From Quillaja saponaria (lineage: Eukaryota; Streptophyta; Magnoliopsida; Fabales; Quillajaceae): a stretch of 64,000 bases of DNA. Made by a program: the position numbers and the translations under genes. The notes under the pieces were generated by a model. That model made no database searches. It worked only from the letters and a program-made list of their open reading frames with translations, and was not told the DNA's origin. Location: contig CM055607.1 of NCBI GenBank assembly GCA_029379385.1, positions 12,214,001 through 12,278,000 of the forward strand, in the 5' to 3' direction. Shown in pieces: positions 47,703 through 60,182 of the stretch; the first letter of the stretch is position 1; every line of letters begins with the position of its first letter.

Positions 47703-50700
47703 TTACTCCTCTGTGAACAAGTGTCTGAACCCAATATCAAATGATGAGAGATAGCCTTAGATTAGATCTTTAAGAAATTTGATTCTTGGCGATCTGTGTC
47801 ATAAACTGAGGCTACCGAATTCAGACAACAGGTTGTTCGACTCTGTTTTGGAGATTTCTACCCAGTATTATGCGAGTCCAATCGTAAAATGACTGACAAA
47901 ACCAATGGCGTCATCTAGAAGGGAAAGTCAGAATCCATCAGCTTTAAAATCATATTCTTCAATACAACCGAAGACTGCCGGCCGGCTAGAACCCTTTGTT
48001 GCAACTTTTCTCTTCTTTTTTCGTTTTCTGAGCAAACAAAAGAGAAAACACAGAAGCAGCAAAAAAATTGAAAGCAGGGAACTCTCCCCAGCAAAATGTT
48101 GCCGAATGTCTCTAAGAATTTTCTCGCATAAAATTTATCCCACAAAAGAATCTGAAACCCACGATTCTTCCCACAATATTGTCAGGGTAGATCAATGTAA
48201 AGTCAAATTCCAAAAGAGGAAGAATAATTCATTCAGAATGATAAATCAAATAGTTCAAGCTGTCTCTTTTCTCTGGTTCTGGAAAACTCGAGGAAAAAGA
48301 GAGGGAGAAAGAAAATAAAAAATTGATTAGAAAAACAAGTGGCCAACTAACTTATGCTAATGCAGCCGTGAGTTGTGACCTTAATATAAATAAAAAAATT
48401 ATAACATTATAAAAATAATTTCATTAAAACGAAAAACTTGTATGGTTAATAAACTACCCGAAAACCGTCAATATTCTACTCAAAAGGTTAAAAAACTGGA
48501 ATGGAAACCGAGTCATTCAGCATATCTTGGTATGTGATAACAGTTCACATTACAAGTATAGAGCAGCGGGGTTGAGTGTGCCACGTGTACGTATGGGGGT
48601 CAACTTGGGAATTTTCTAACACGACAATAATTATGTTAGTTGATAATCTTGATAGTCTAAGATTAAGTCGCTAGATTGTTTCAAAAATAATAATAATAAC
48701 ATTCCAAATCAAAATATGTACGAGGATTTTGATGAATTACGTTTTGTTTTTCAATTTATTACATAAAATGATTATAATTAACGAGTTGGGTATCACTTTT
48801 TCTTTTTTTCTTTTTCAATTAAGTTGCTAGAAAGTTCTTATTACTTGATGGTACATTCATTCTGTTTTGTTAAAAAGACTTGTACTTCACATGCATTTCT
48901 TTTTCTTTTATTATTGCTATGATACGTCATGAATGTCTTATTTCATTGTGAATCTAAAGATGAACCTGGATCACTTGATATTTGACACAGAGTATATATG
49001 TACAAATATAAATATATAATGTTAACATTCATTATAATTAATCTTTAATATCACCTACCCTTTTAAACTTTAAAAAAAAAAAAAAGGAACGTTTGTGGTA
49101 CCCAAATCTTGTCTGTAGTTGTATAATTATCACTTTGTGATATTTTTTTTTTGTATAAGTTAACTCACTTAATTTACATGTGGCTATAGTAATTATTTTA
49201 TTTTATTTATCTTTTCTTTAAATTAACTCAACTTGTTGGCATATTAACCTCAACAAACATAAAATTACATTAGGCAACAAATGAACAAATTTAGAAATTG
49301 TCTTCAATCTCTCTTTTTTCTTATTCAAATATTTACTCAACCAACAACCATTTTTCATTTACAATTGGATTTGAAAATAATGTATTTTTATTTTAATTTT
49401 TATATTTTCTGTTTGCTTGTTGAATTATGTAGACAATGCAATTAATTATTAATATTTTCGGTCAATGAAATATAAAAAGAAAAATTACGGTGAAGACAAA
49501 TTCAACTCCTTTGGGTTTTTGGACGAAGTGATATTTTGAAAGTGATTTTTTATTTTATATGTGAGGTATGTTGCCCTTATTGAAAATTATAGATTGGACG
49601 CAAGTTTAAACATAAAGAATGGAAACTCTTAAAAGAGGAAAAAAGATAAGAGATATTAATTATTAATGAAAAATGGAAAAATAGAAGGCAAGGAAATATA
49701 TTACCAAACTAAGGGTACAATTGTCATTTGGTTCTAAGTACATGCGAAAATAGAGAAAAGCGAAATACGTGTTTGATGTTTCTACATGGAAGTCCAGTAG
49801 CCAATGTTAACTTGATGACCTAACCTTGGCTAACGCCATATACGTGTCGCTCGTTGTAACGTTGGATCAACCAGTACTCACCAAACCCTTTCACTGTCCC
49901 TAGTCTGACTTATTGCACTCCACCGACACTTTAGCACGAGCGAGTGACACCTACACGTGTCTCTTTTTAAACTGCACAAGATTGTCATGCCACGCGGATG
50001 AACTTGCAGTTGTGCCGACAGCCGGGGTTACTATTTCTAAATTAATATTTGATTTAGAGTTAAATATAATATAATTATTTACAATGATTAATATTAATAA
50101 CTGTGTAAAAATCAAATATACTAAGACATCAAATACTAATTCAAATTTATTTTTATACCTAATGTGATCGTTATATTTAAATTCTAGTTATAAGAATTAG
50201 TCAATTCGAGTAAAACTATTTTCATTTTCATTTGAAAATTTTAGTTAATTTAATTAATAAAATTTTGCCACGGAATGTTGTTTCAGCTAATTGCCCTATT
50301 GGTATGGGTGCATGCATGTACAAAGCCATATGAGGAGTGGTCAAAGAAGAATTCACCAGGACCAATTAAAAATAGCGTCGGTAGTGTATGCTTGTTTGTG
50401 TTGGCTGAATGTTAATATTTGGTTTTTCTCTCTATGAACACACTGATGGTCCAGTGTTACATCGTGATCAAGACGCCACTATCATTGAGTACAGGAGCAT
50501 CATAGCCATTGATCTGGAAGCAATTTTGATCATCATGCACCTTTAAAAGAATGGTTATTCTATATCACCATAATGTTCTAATCATAATGAAATTAAGAAG
50601 GAATTGAACGAAGTAAGTAAAAATTTCATATTATGAAACAGTGACATGTCATTAACTTACACCTTTGGATTTTAAGCATTTTACTCTACAACGTACATGG

Positions 50701-52721
50701 TTTTGAGGTCAGAATTTGGAGGGGTAATGTCCAACCCACAATTATTTTAATATGTAGTTTGAATTTTGGTGAATAATAAAAAATGTACAAAACGTTTTTT
50801 TTTTTTTTTTTTTTTTTCAATTGAGCCAACTATACAGATTGCTGGCCTCTCTTTGAAATTTTGGTCCTTCATTGAGTTTGAATACATACTGTGAGTTTGA
50901 TACAAAGTCATTGTCAAAGCATATAATATTGGTGATAGTGAACTTAGTGTTACGAATAATTTCAAAATGATAAACCAAATGCTTTAAGAATATATAAAAA
51001 ATTTGAGATTGTGATTTCTGACACAATTAATATGTTGTATCTTCATGGGCATCCCTATATAAATTTGATCAAAATGATACTGTCGATAGAATTCTAATTC
51101 CAAATTAATTATCTTTTATTTTTTTTATTATAATTAGACGTTAGATATGTTGGAATTAGTTTTTGCGTACATCGACTAATCATCTTTCTAGTTCGGTCAA
51201 AGGTAGACAATCTATTTCTGAATTACAGAATTTACGAAAATAATGCTTTATTTCTTACAGTCTCCCAAGAAAATTCAAACCTAATAAGTCAATGAATGGA
51301 ACATACTTTTTTAAAGTTAGGACATCTCTATGCCTATTTACATATACTTACAAAAAGAGGACAAGTAATTAATTTTTGTTATGATGTGATCTTCTTATAG
51401 CTAGACTAGATAATCAATTCAATTAGAAATTAGAAGTTGACAATTAAAACACGTTTATGCTTGAATTAATATACTAAATGCTCGAGTCTATATTATAAAG
51501 TTACAGCCAAACAAACCCTTTGGAAAATGATGTAGCACCATGTGTGCATGCAGTTGCATAATTTCCCACATCCACCACCTTATTTGATACTCACTTCTAA
51601 TTTGCAAATTGACATATTTCTTGCCCTGATTTTTACATCTTGCAAGTTATTCCACTTACTAAGTTCTTAAGACAAATATAGTAATTAAAGTAACTTTTTA
51701 GTACACCTTGAAATTGCCTGAGAATTAAAGATTTTCATGTATTAAAATGTATTAACTTTGGGAAATTTCATGTTTATATGAATATCATTAAATTTACAGT
51801 CTTAAATTTTATATTTTAAGAGTCAATATAATCTGAAATATGAATTGTCTCTTTAGTTATTAAGGTATATACATACTATTGTTTGAAATGCATCTTGCCT
51901 TCTCATTTTTTTATCAAATGTTAATATCTTTTTTTGACATGTAAAATACTTGATTAGTATCTCACATGTCTTGTTTTTCTTGTTATGTGCTTAAATATTT
52001 GTACAACGTGTATTAAAATCAAAATCATGATGGATAATCATGTTGGTATAGTGTCACGTATGAAGTGATATTATAGCGAACATTGATGGTGGATTGGTCG
52101 GTTGTCTATTTGCAATTGGTTAGGTCTTTCAACTCCTCTTTTTGGTAGTAAAGAGGTGATCCTTACTTGTGTCTTTGATTGTTTGTAAAGTCTCTATTCC
52201 TTTGATAATCGAATCGTGAAGATCTATGAACTAGTCATATGAATCGATTTGATTCATATCATAATCTATATTAGATATTTAAATTTATTAATAAAAGATA
52301 AAATTTGTATTACCTTTTGTAATACGGAATTCTTATTTTAAAGGGAGGGAAAACATCAATCTTCATCTTAAAGATTATTTAATTTAAAAATTAATTTAGT
52401 GTTTTTTTTTTCTCCAAAACTTTTTTTTTTTCATACAAGATAAATGTGAGAGAATCTAATTCATAAAAAATAATAAAATAAAAAGCCTCAGCAAACTTGA
52501 AGAATTACAGACATCATATATCATCCTTTGGATTTTCACATTTTAATGGCTGGCCCATGATCAAGCCCAGCTCCATTTGTGAATACTCCTCCAATTTTTA
52601 TATTTACCAAAAAATATATAAAAGAGAAGAAAACCTTATCTTAAAACTTAAAAGGCTTATCTACTCCAAGGCTTACACACACTCATGTTCAGTAAAGAAA
52701 GAGTAATAGCTTTCAGCAACC
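47703..52721. other. 5-kb intergenic region between BAG1 and CRR1
   Basis: The first 250 bases or so are the BAG leader and promoter (minus strand). Most of the rest is A+T-rich without genes. Two islands stand out: 48545-48620 with gtgccacgtgtacgta, and 49780-50030 with several ACGTG cores and raised G+C. A run of about 23 T lies near 50796-50818. No transposon ends were found. Confidence 0.5.
49780..50030. promoter_or_regulatory. Cluster of ABRE/G-box-like motifs without an adjacent gene
   Basis: Within 250 bases lie atacgtgtc (near 49850), acacgtgtctc (near 49952) and ccacgcgg (near 49990), with clearly higher G+C than the surroundings. ACGTG-core clusters are the binding sites of bZIP and bHLH factors in ABA- and light-responsive promoters. 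CRR1 starts 2.7 kb to the right and BAG1 2.1 kb to the left, so the island serves neither as a core promoter. Confidence 0.35.
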
Positions 52722-54862
52722 ATGGCAGCATTGAGCTACCAATTCTATCCCTCTAATTACATCAATTCTCAAACTGTCAAAACCAAAACAAAGCATTCCA
52801 ATATCTCTTGCTCAATGCAGCCTTCTCAAAGCAATTTAAAGGTACCACTTCAAATGTACTCTGACTGTATGTTTCTTCTCAATACAACTCGCCAAAAAAT
52901 GGTAATATTAATTAATTGCTCTTTATATCTCTTGGGGATTAGGTTGTGATAAATGGTGCAGCAAAGGCAAATAGGAAGAGCAGCAATAGTGGCTGTGACT
53001 AAGGCCAGAGGAATGGAGGTGGCTGGTGCAGTTGATTCCCATTGTGTTGGACAAGATATTGGAATGGTTTTTCACTCTTTCTTTATTTTTAATTAGCTTC
53101 CTTAATTCAATTAAAAATATTTCCATTTCTCCTTATTTTTATTTTTTTAATGAATTTTAATTTCTTGAGTAGGTGTGTGATATGGAAGAGCCTCTAGAAA
53201 TACCTATAATAAATGATCTCACCATGGTGTTAGGATCAATATCTCAGGTAATACTAAATTTATTATTATTATTTTTTTGGTTAAGCCCTATTCATATTTC
53301 TTACATGAAGTTTTTGTGGCATTTTGGCAGTCCAAAGCAACAGGGGTTGTAGTTGATTTCACTGACACTTCAACAGTTTATGACAATGTTAAACAGGTTT
53401 GCTTTATCTACTTTTATTTATTAATTTTACTTGCTTAATCAAAAGGATTGAAAGGATGAGCAAATTTCAAGGACCAAAAGCATAGAACTTACCCTAAATT
53501 TCATGACTTGGATATTAATACTGTTCATTCTTCAATAGGCAACAGCATTTGGAATGAAAAGTGTAGTTTATGTACCTCGAATTGAATTAGAGACAGTATC
53601 AGCATTATCTGCATTCTGTGAGAAAGCCAGCATGGTGAGCACAGGGTGAGATGTAACTACAAAATCAATGTCTACTTTAAGCTTATTTATGTAGTATTGT
53701 TCTCCATACAGAGTTCTTTGTACTTCAGCTATAGAACAACTTGTTTTATTTTCCCTTTTCATTTGTGACACTTAATTACTTTGAGCTGCTCTTGATGTCA
53801 GGGAGTTTTGGTTGCACCAACCCTATCCATAGGATCGATACTGCTCCAACAAGCTGCAATTTCAGCTTCCTTCCATTATAGCAATGTGGAAATTGTGGAA
53901 TCCAGAGCTAATGCAAATGTGATAATTTTGTTTGTTTTAAATTTTAGTTAGTGTCATTTTTTTATTTTTTTTTGCCATTTTAATTTAATATTGCCGATGT
54001 CTTTATTCCCTTTTGACGAAAAGAAAGTTTAACGACAGCATAAAATATGTTTTCAAATGACTGAGAGAGAGAGAGATTGAATTGAGTATGCCAAATGCAT
54101 GATTTTCGTGCTAATTATTGTTTCAAAGAAGGAATAATATACATCTATTTGTTCATCTTCTATTCACTACACAACACAACACAACACAACACATAAATCT
54201 TCTCCGGGATCTATCATATGTTACAGATACAACTATATAGTGAAGACACTAAATATGCCTTCAGCGGACACAGGATCTTCCATCATCAGATGCAACTCAA
54301 ATTGCCAATAATCTCTCTAACCTTGGTCAAATCTACAATAGAGAAGACCGATCAACAGATGTCTTGGTAAGCATAAACTCAAACTGAATGATGTAATTTC
54401 TACTGATGCAAAGCAAATATCAACATGTTGAAAGTTGAATTGTCATGAGATGGTTAATACAAGCTTTGTCCTGCAAGGCAAGGGGTCAAGTTCTGGGAGA
54501 AGACGGGGTTCGCGTGCATAGCTTGGTCCTACCAGGTTTACCGTCTAGTACAACAGTGCACTTCTCTGGTCCAGGAGAGGTGTGTTCTGTGGATTAGTTT
54601 GATTCTAATTTTATTTTTTTCGAGTGTGTTTTCTTATCCTTCAATATAAGTGGATGCAGGTATACTCTCTCAAACATGATATAACAGATGTGCAATGTCT
54701 CATGCCAGGCCTACTATTAGCAATTAGGAAGGTCGTGCGCCTAAAGGTAATAAAGTGACCATTTATATCTTATTATTGCGTTATGCTTCAACCATATTAA
54801 GCCTACATTTTCCTTAATAACCTTGGCAGAATTTGGTATATGGCTTGGAAAAGTTTCTGTAG
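52722..54862 (+). CDS. CRR1: CRR1, chloroplast dihydrodipicolinate reductase-like protein, with a one-base frameshift
   Basis: Ten exons: 52722-52841, 52943-53066, 53173-53247, 53331-53396, 53539-53634, 53802-53918, 54274-54366, 54478-54579, 54660-54746 and 54830-54862. The N-terminus (MAALSYQFYPSNYINSQTVK) is Ser/Thr/Lys-rich like a chloroplast transit peptide. Then come the nucleotide-binding region VVINGAAK...GRAA, INDLTMVLGSISQ, GVVVDFTDTSTVYDNVKQAT, GVLVAPTLSIGSILLQQAA, GEDGVRVHSLVLPGLPSSTT and CLMPGLLLAIRKV. CRR1 resembles the lysine-pathway reductase DapB but acts in assembly of the chloroplast NDH complex (cyclic electron flow). Exon 2 is 124 bases, one too many: an extra C at 52968 changes the expected GAA-ATA-GGA (EIG) and leads to a stop. 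Without it every exon joins in frame to 303 residues, the family length. Mutation or assembly error cannot be told apart here. Confidence 0.88.
54174..54191 (+). repeat. Pentanucleotide microsatellite (ACACA/CAACA) in a CRR1 intron
   Basis: About four tandem copies of acaac in intron 6 of CRR1. No functional meaning seen. Confidence 0.7.
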
Positions 54863-57117
54863 AAATCGAGGTGTCTTCAATCTCTGTAGCAGGAACTTCA
54901 CCTAGGTTGCATGGTGAACACAAGGCCATCAACAACCTGTAATGGAAACATGGATTGTTTACATAAAGAAACAAAGGAAAGAAGATGTTTAAACAACTTA
55001 TCGGTGAATTTTGTTCAATCATATCACTAAAAGAAACATTGTTCAGTAACTTCAAGAGATAAGATGTTTAAACAACTTATCGGTGAATTTTGTTCAATCA
55101 TATCACTAAAAGAAACATAGTTCAGTAACTTCAAGAGATTATATAATTTTGTAATGTTCTATTAGGCGATTTTAACAGAAGACAAGCAGAGAAAGTTGAA
55201 ATATTATGACAACAACTTCAACTGTAAACATTTTTAAGCATGTAAGCGTCATCTTTTGCTAAATGTGATTCTTGAAACTTAAATCAATTTAGGAATATAA
55301 TTTTGAGGAAGTTAATTTTTTTTGTAACAAATAGCGCATCTTGTTTTCATTCCTTCAGCTGTTGATTATTAGCTGTTAAACTCTCCTCAATACTATTTGC
55401 TAGTCCCATCTAAATTGACAGACATGCAAGAGATTATGAAAGAAATGAAGTTCTAAGAAATCCATAATCACTGGAAATCATGTAAACTAATTCTATATTT
55501 CTCAAATTTATAACTACCATGCTGAATATATGTAGTATGTTTTTTAATAAATGGTTGTTAATATTACAATTTTAAATCTGATTTTAAATATATTAGCCTT
55601 TACATTTACCATACTTTACAAGTTATATATATAAAATTGAATAGTATGTTCTAATATAAGTTGAAGACAGAAGCTACAAAGAGATTTGGGAACAACTTCC
55701 ACAGATACGACCTTTCAGAAAAAAAGGAAAGAACTTCATGAATACCCAATGCTTGACCAGACTTCCATCCCGAACTGTAGAAACCATCATTGCTATATGA
55801 AAATAATAGTCTCTAGGACTCGGCATACCAGTAAAAAAAAACCCGAACTATGCTATAAAAAATTTACTACCAAAAATGTATATATGTAGATCCATGACCA
55901 AGAATCAGTCAGAGATCATGCCTCAGGAATCGGGAGATATTGGGTTGAATCTACTATAGGGCCAAACAGCACATTTCAGGGTTTGCACAGTACGGGTGGA
56001 ATGTGCCTGATGATTATTTGATATATATCAGCAAATACCCTTTCCAGCGTAGGAGCTCAAATCTTTTGAAACAAATGTGTGAATGTCAATATCAACAATC
56101 CTGCTGAAGATTTTTAACTACAAGAATACAATATTTCTATGAGTATTATGCATTATATGCAGATATTATAAATTTTTTTGTATATTTTACTTGTAAAGAA
56201 GTAGGATAATACTTTTTAAATATAAAGTTTCATGAATTTGTCAATCTGTTCATTTGCAAATTAATCACCCTTTTGAAACAAAAAAAAAAAAAAAAAAACT
56301 TTATGTTTTACTTGATCTATGATTTCAAATGGTGGATTAACCAGTAACATTAACATGGTGAGTGTGTAGTCCAAGAGATTTATAGGGAAATTTCAATTTT
56401 TTATTGGCAAGTAACATTAACAAATGATGAATTTAGCTTTTGATAAATCATCTCGCCATTCCAAATCAGATATGGTTTTATCTCAAGAAAAATTGTGACC
56501 TGAATAATCATGACCAAAATACAGGATGAATGGATACAGACATTATGCTAAAATTTCCACAGGAACTGTAATGATCCCCGGTGACATGATTTCTTCAGGA
56601 AGAAAAATGGTCAAAAGATATCAACAGTCCCTTGGCATGTATCATTGAGAAATCCATTTTCTCTGTTTTCTAGAAATAATCTCTCTTGTTATCTTGGATA
56701 ATTAACATCCTCTAATAATTAATTACTTTTTGAAGATTCAGCAAAGACGAGAGAGAAAGAGAGAGAGTTTCTAACTGCTAAAATATGTGCAACTTCATCT
56801 CAAGCACATGTTACCATTTCCTTCCTTTTATCATACATATATTAATTTCTTAGGAAAATTAAGAACACTGCATTTCTTTTCACACAAATGCATGCAAATA
56901 TGTCATGTTACAGTTTTAATTTTCTCTTTGCATGTTCACTTATTGGAATGTTAAATGGGAATGCTAATGACCATTCCAACATTACCTGCATGACAAATCC
57001 AGAGAGGAATAAACACAGAAAGAAAGGAAGCAGCTTCCAATAGAATAAACATATATACTTGGCAGTTTAAAGAATAAGCTGTAAATTGATTTATAAATCT
57101 TTACATATGCTCTAGGT
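54863..57117. other. Region between the convergent CRR1 and CCB2 genes
   Basis: Presumably holds both 3' UTRs. It contains a fresh 79-bp tandem duplication (54982-55139), a run of about 20 A near 56280 and a (GA) tract near 56746-56768. No other coding region is supported. Confidence 0.5.
54982..55139 (+). repeat. 79-bp tandem duplication, nearly identical units
   Basis: Two adjacent 79-base units (54982-55060 and 55061-55139), each starting aagatgtttaaacaacttat, differ at a single base (acattgttc against acatagttc). Such identity in non-coding DNA implies a very recent duplication or an assembly duplication. Confidence 0.9.
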
Positions 57118-60100
57118 CTAACCTTTAAATTTGCTCGCAACAGCTGCAATCCAGGCTCTGTCTTTACTGCTAAATGCATACCTCGTGGTCGAAGCCAGCA
57201 GGACAAACCCTTTGGTAGTTCCCAACCCTGTGGCATTTTGTTTAGGAACTTGTTGTAACACTGGTTCTATCAGGAGAGAGGAAGTCCCCTTGGGTAACAT
57301 CTCAAGAAGTCCAGTATCTGAGATATTTATGAAACTTTGAGATTGTTACCGGAAAAAGTTCATAGAACAAAAGCTGAAGGAGAACACTTTATAAGTACTA
57401 TAAATTGACATGTGGTTGAAGTTGGGCACTGCAAGAAGTATAACGTATTAACCTGTTTCTATCAATAACCAATTGAGTTATTTATTGTAAGATGTAAATG
57501 GAAAGAATTCAACAGTGATCCATCATCCATGCCAATATGGTCAAGAACACAGGGGATTCTATTGCCTATCAAGCTATTGAGATCTATCCTTTCAGACTAA
57601 GATATTGAATATTACAGAAAGATATCCAAGAGCCCCCCGTATGTCCTAAAGGAAAATAAAGAGTATATTTCTCCTTATGAATACAGAGACAGACTGCAAA
57701 GTTCCTTACTACACATGTATCTTATAAAAATTAACATTTTTAGTTTCTTCCTCAATCTGTTTAGTACTGTTAGGATGTCTAGAAGGAGCATGGCACGTGG
57801 TGACATGTTCTAGGGAACTGAAATTAATATCATGTATTGAACAACCTGTGCCCTACCATGTAAGGCTAGCTAGCATATTCTGATCCAGTATCATTGTGTG
57901 ATTACTGGGATAGCTAAACTTATCTAGTTGGTAAACAAGGATTGGATGAAACCACCTCATGGTAACAATGCTTAACTTTCTGTCAAATGTATCTACACTT
58001 AAACACCAAAAAATGGAAATACAGAATACAGTTCAAAAAGAAAACAAATTCCATACTCCAGCAAGGAGGGAAGGGGAATTTGTTATATCACAAAAAGCAT
58101 CTACATTCTCCTAAAACCACAATTAATATCTGATTTTCAATTTTCCCGTCTAAATATGCTAATTATTACTTTTGAAGTTTTGATACTTCAAACACCATAT
58201 ATGTAATTATCTATTTTATAAACTAAGAGACAGACTCCCATTGAATGATTACTTCCTCAGCTCCTCTGGTAAAAATATAGAACAAAGATATTTAAAAGTT
58301 TACCTGCATCTTGAGGAAAATAAAGAGTGTCCTTCAAATCAGAGAGGCCAATGTTTTCAACTTTTTTCTCAAACCAACCTAATAGACTATCTTTTGATGA
58401 ATCATTGGGTATGTTCCAATAGCCCCTTACACATATCTCTCCTCGAATTGATATTAACTGAAACATGAGATAATAAACACCTGAAAAGTTGATTACTTGC
58501 CTATTCCCACTTTTGAAAAGGGATTTCATATTGATTTCAGAAAATTTATGTTACAGAAGAGTTAGGTACTCATAAATACTATTTGTAACAAATCCATGTT
58601 ATCATTTTATTTTTCTTCCTTGGTCAACTTATTATTTTGAATAATAATGAATAAATATAAGATATACCACAGATGTCGCATTCGTATTACGCAGTAAAAT
58701 GTATGATGCCCAAGCCATGTCCTCCTTCTGAGTATCTGAGACATTTTGTGACAAGATGAATATTTGCTCCGTTCCTTCAGGTAGAGTTGTTGGATCATCT
58801 CGTTTAGCACCCTGAAAATCTTCCAGATTATCATGCTCAGAAGGTATTGCATATGTATCTCAAAAGCAGAATTAAAATCATAATAGTGCTTGAAGAAAAC
58901 TGCTGTTTTCTTTTGAAGCATCTCCATAGTTTTTCTTTCTAATATTCCAAAAGAAGGAAATTTATGTTTACATATATGTCTATGTACATATATGGGAGAA
59001 AAAGAGGTAAATGCCAGAATATAACGACCTTCACTTATCCAACTTGTAATGCATGATAACTGGTAGCAGATTATACAAGAAATGAATATAAAGCTGATGT
59101 TTGTATCTTAGTAGGTCAATGCTCCAGCACCCCAAAAACATAAACAGGTAGTTTGACATCGAAGACTTTACAATTTACACTCTACAGCGTTGGGCTTTAG
59201 CCAAGTCTTTTGTTTACTCACGGTCAGCATTAAGGAAAAAGATAATTCTCGGAAAAGGCATATTTTATTTTCAGAACAATATCCTATCTTTAAAGCCATT
59301 TTCAGTGGCTTGCCTCACAACAAAGCATTGGTTTAGCACCAGACAAACTAATGTTATGAGAATAGAAATAACAGACCTACCCCAGACAATTAAAAAGGAA
59401 ATTACCCTATACGGTTAAGTTCAAGTCACACAAGAAGTAACCAGTAGCCTAGCACTTCCCTTGAGGGTCAGATCTAATAAATATATCAAGAAAGTTATCT
59501 GTTACAGCCAAGCTAACACTTTTCCATTAGCTCCACCAGATGGTCATAGAGTAACGGAGTGTAAACTTCAAAGTTCTAAGTAAATTGATAGACATCAATA
59601 GATTTGCAAAACACATCAATGACTAAAACAGTAAATAGTATTAAGCAGAAAATTACCTTGAGAAATTTACCAATGTAGGGGAGTGCAATGGAAAATGATG
59701 CCAAAGTAACACCCAAAACTTCTGTTCTCTGGTAGAAAAACCAAAAATAAAAAAATTGCAGAGAAAAGTAAAAAACTTGGCAGAAAGTATGGTTTCAGTA
59801 CAATCTCCATATAGAAGTCTTGCTTACAAGCTGTGCTGGAGTAGTAGCGGTGGAATCCAAACCCACAAAGTGATTCAGAAGTAGAAGCGAACCAAATCCG
59901 TATCCAATCCATCTGGGTAAGTAAGACTCGTCCAACCCAGGTATCCCTGAAACCCAAAACACCCCAATAACAATCAAACATTTCTAGAGAGGAGGGAGAG
60001 AGAGTTGTCATACCTAATGTGAACCGAAGCACAGAGAGGTTAAGCTGTTGCTGTTGGTCTGTGGGTCTTTGAGAATTCTCAAAGCGAGAACTGATAGATA

Positions 60101-60182
60101 ATTTTCTGGTTCTTGTTTTGGCGCGAAATTGTGAAGGAATTTTCAATGGAAGAAACGGATTAAAAGAGAGAACGCTGCTCAT
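57118..60182 (-). CDS. CCB2: CCB2 (HCF208), cytochrome b6f haem-assembly factor, chloroplast
   Basis: Six exons on the minus strand: 60182-60014, 59946-59828, 59728-59657, 58811-58668, 58457-58304 and 57317-57118. They join in frame to 285 residues, close to Arabidopsis CCB2 (about 275). The N-terminus (MSSVLSFNPFLPLKIPSQFR) is a likely chloroplast transit peptide. Family stretches are LNLSVLRFTLGIPGLDESYL, PRWIGYGFGSLLLLNHF, FSIALPYIGKFLK, GEICVRGYWNIP, LKDTLYFPQ and SKDRAWIAAVASKFKG. Hydrophobic segments around GYGFGSLLLLNHF and the exon-3 stretch fit the two membrane spans of this thylakoid protein. CCB2 works with other CCB proteins to attach the unusual haem of cytochrome b6 to its apoprotein, so it is required for the b6f complex. 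It is tail-to-tail with CRR1, another thylakoid-complex factor. No breaks seen. Confidence 0.93.

Noticed and set aside
47905..48318. 137-residue frame on the plus strand
   Set aside because: It lies opposite the leader and promoter of the BAG gene on the minus strand, has low-complexity Lys/Ser content and no family resemblance.
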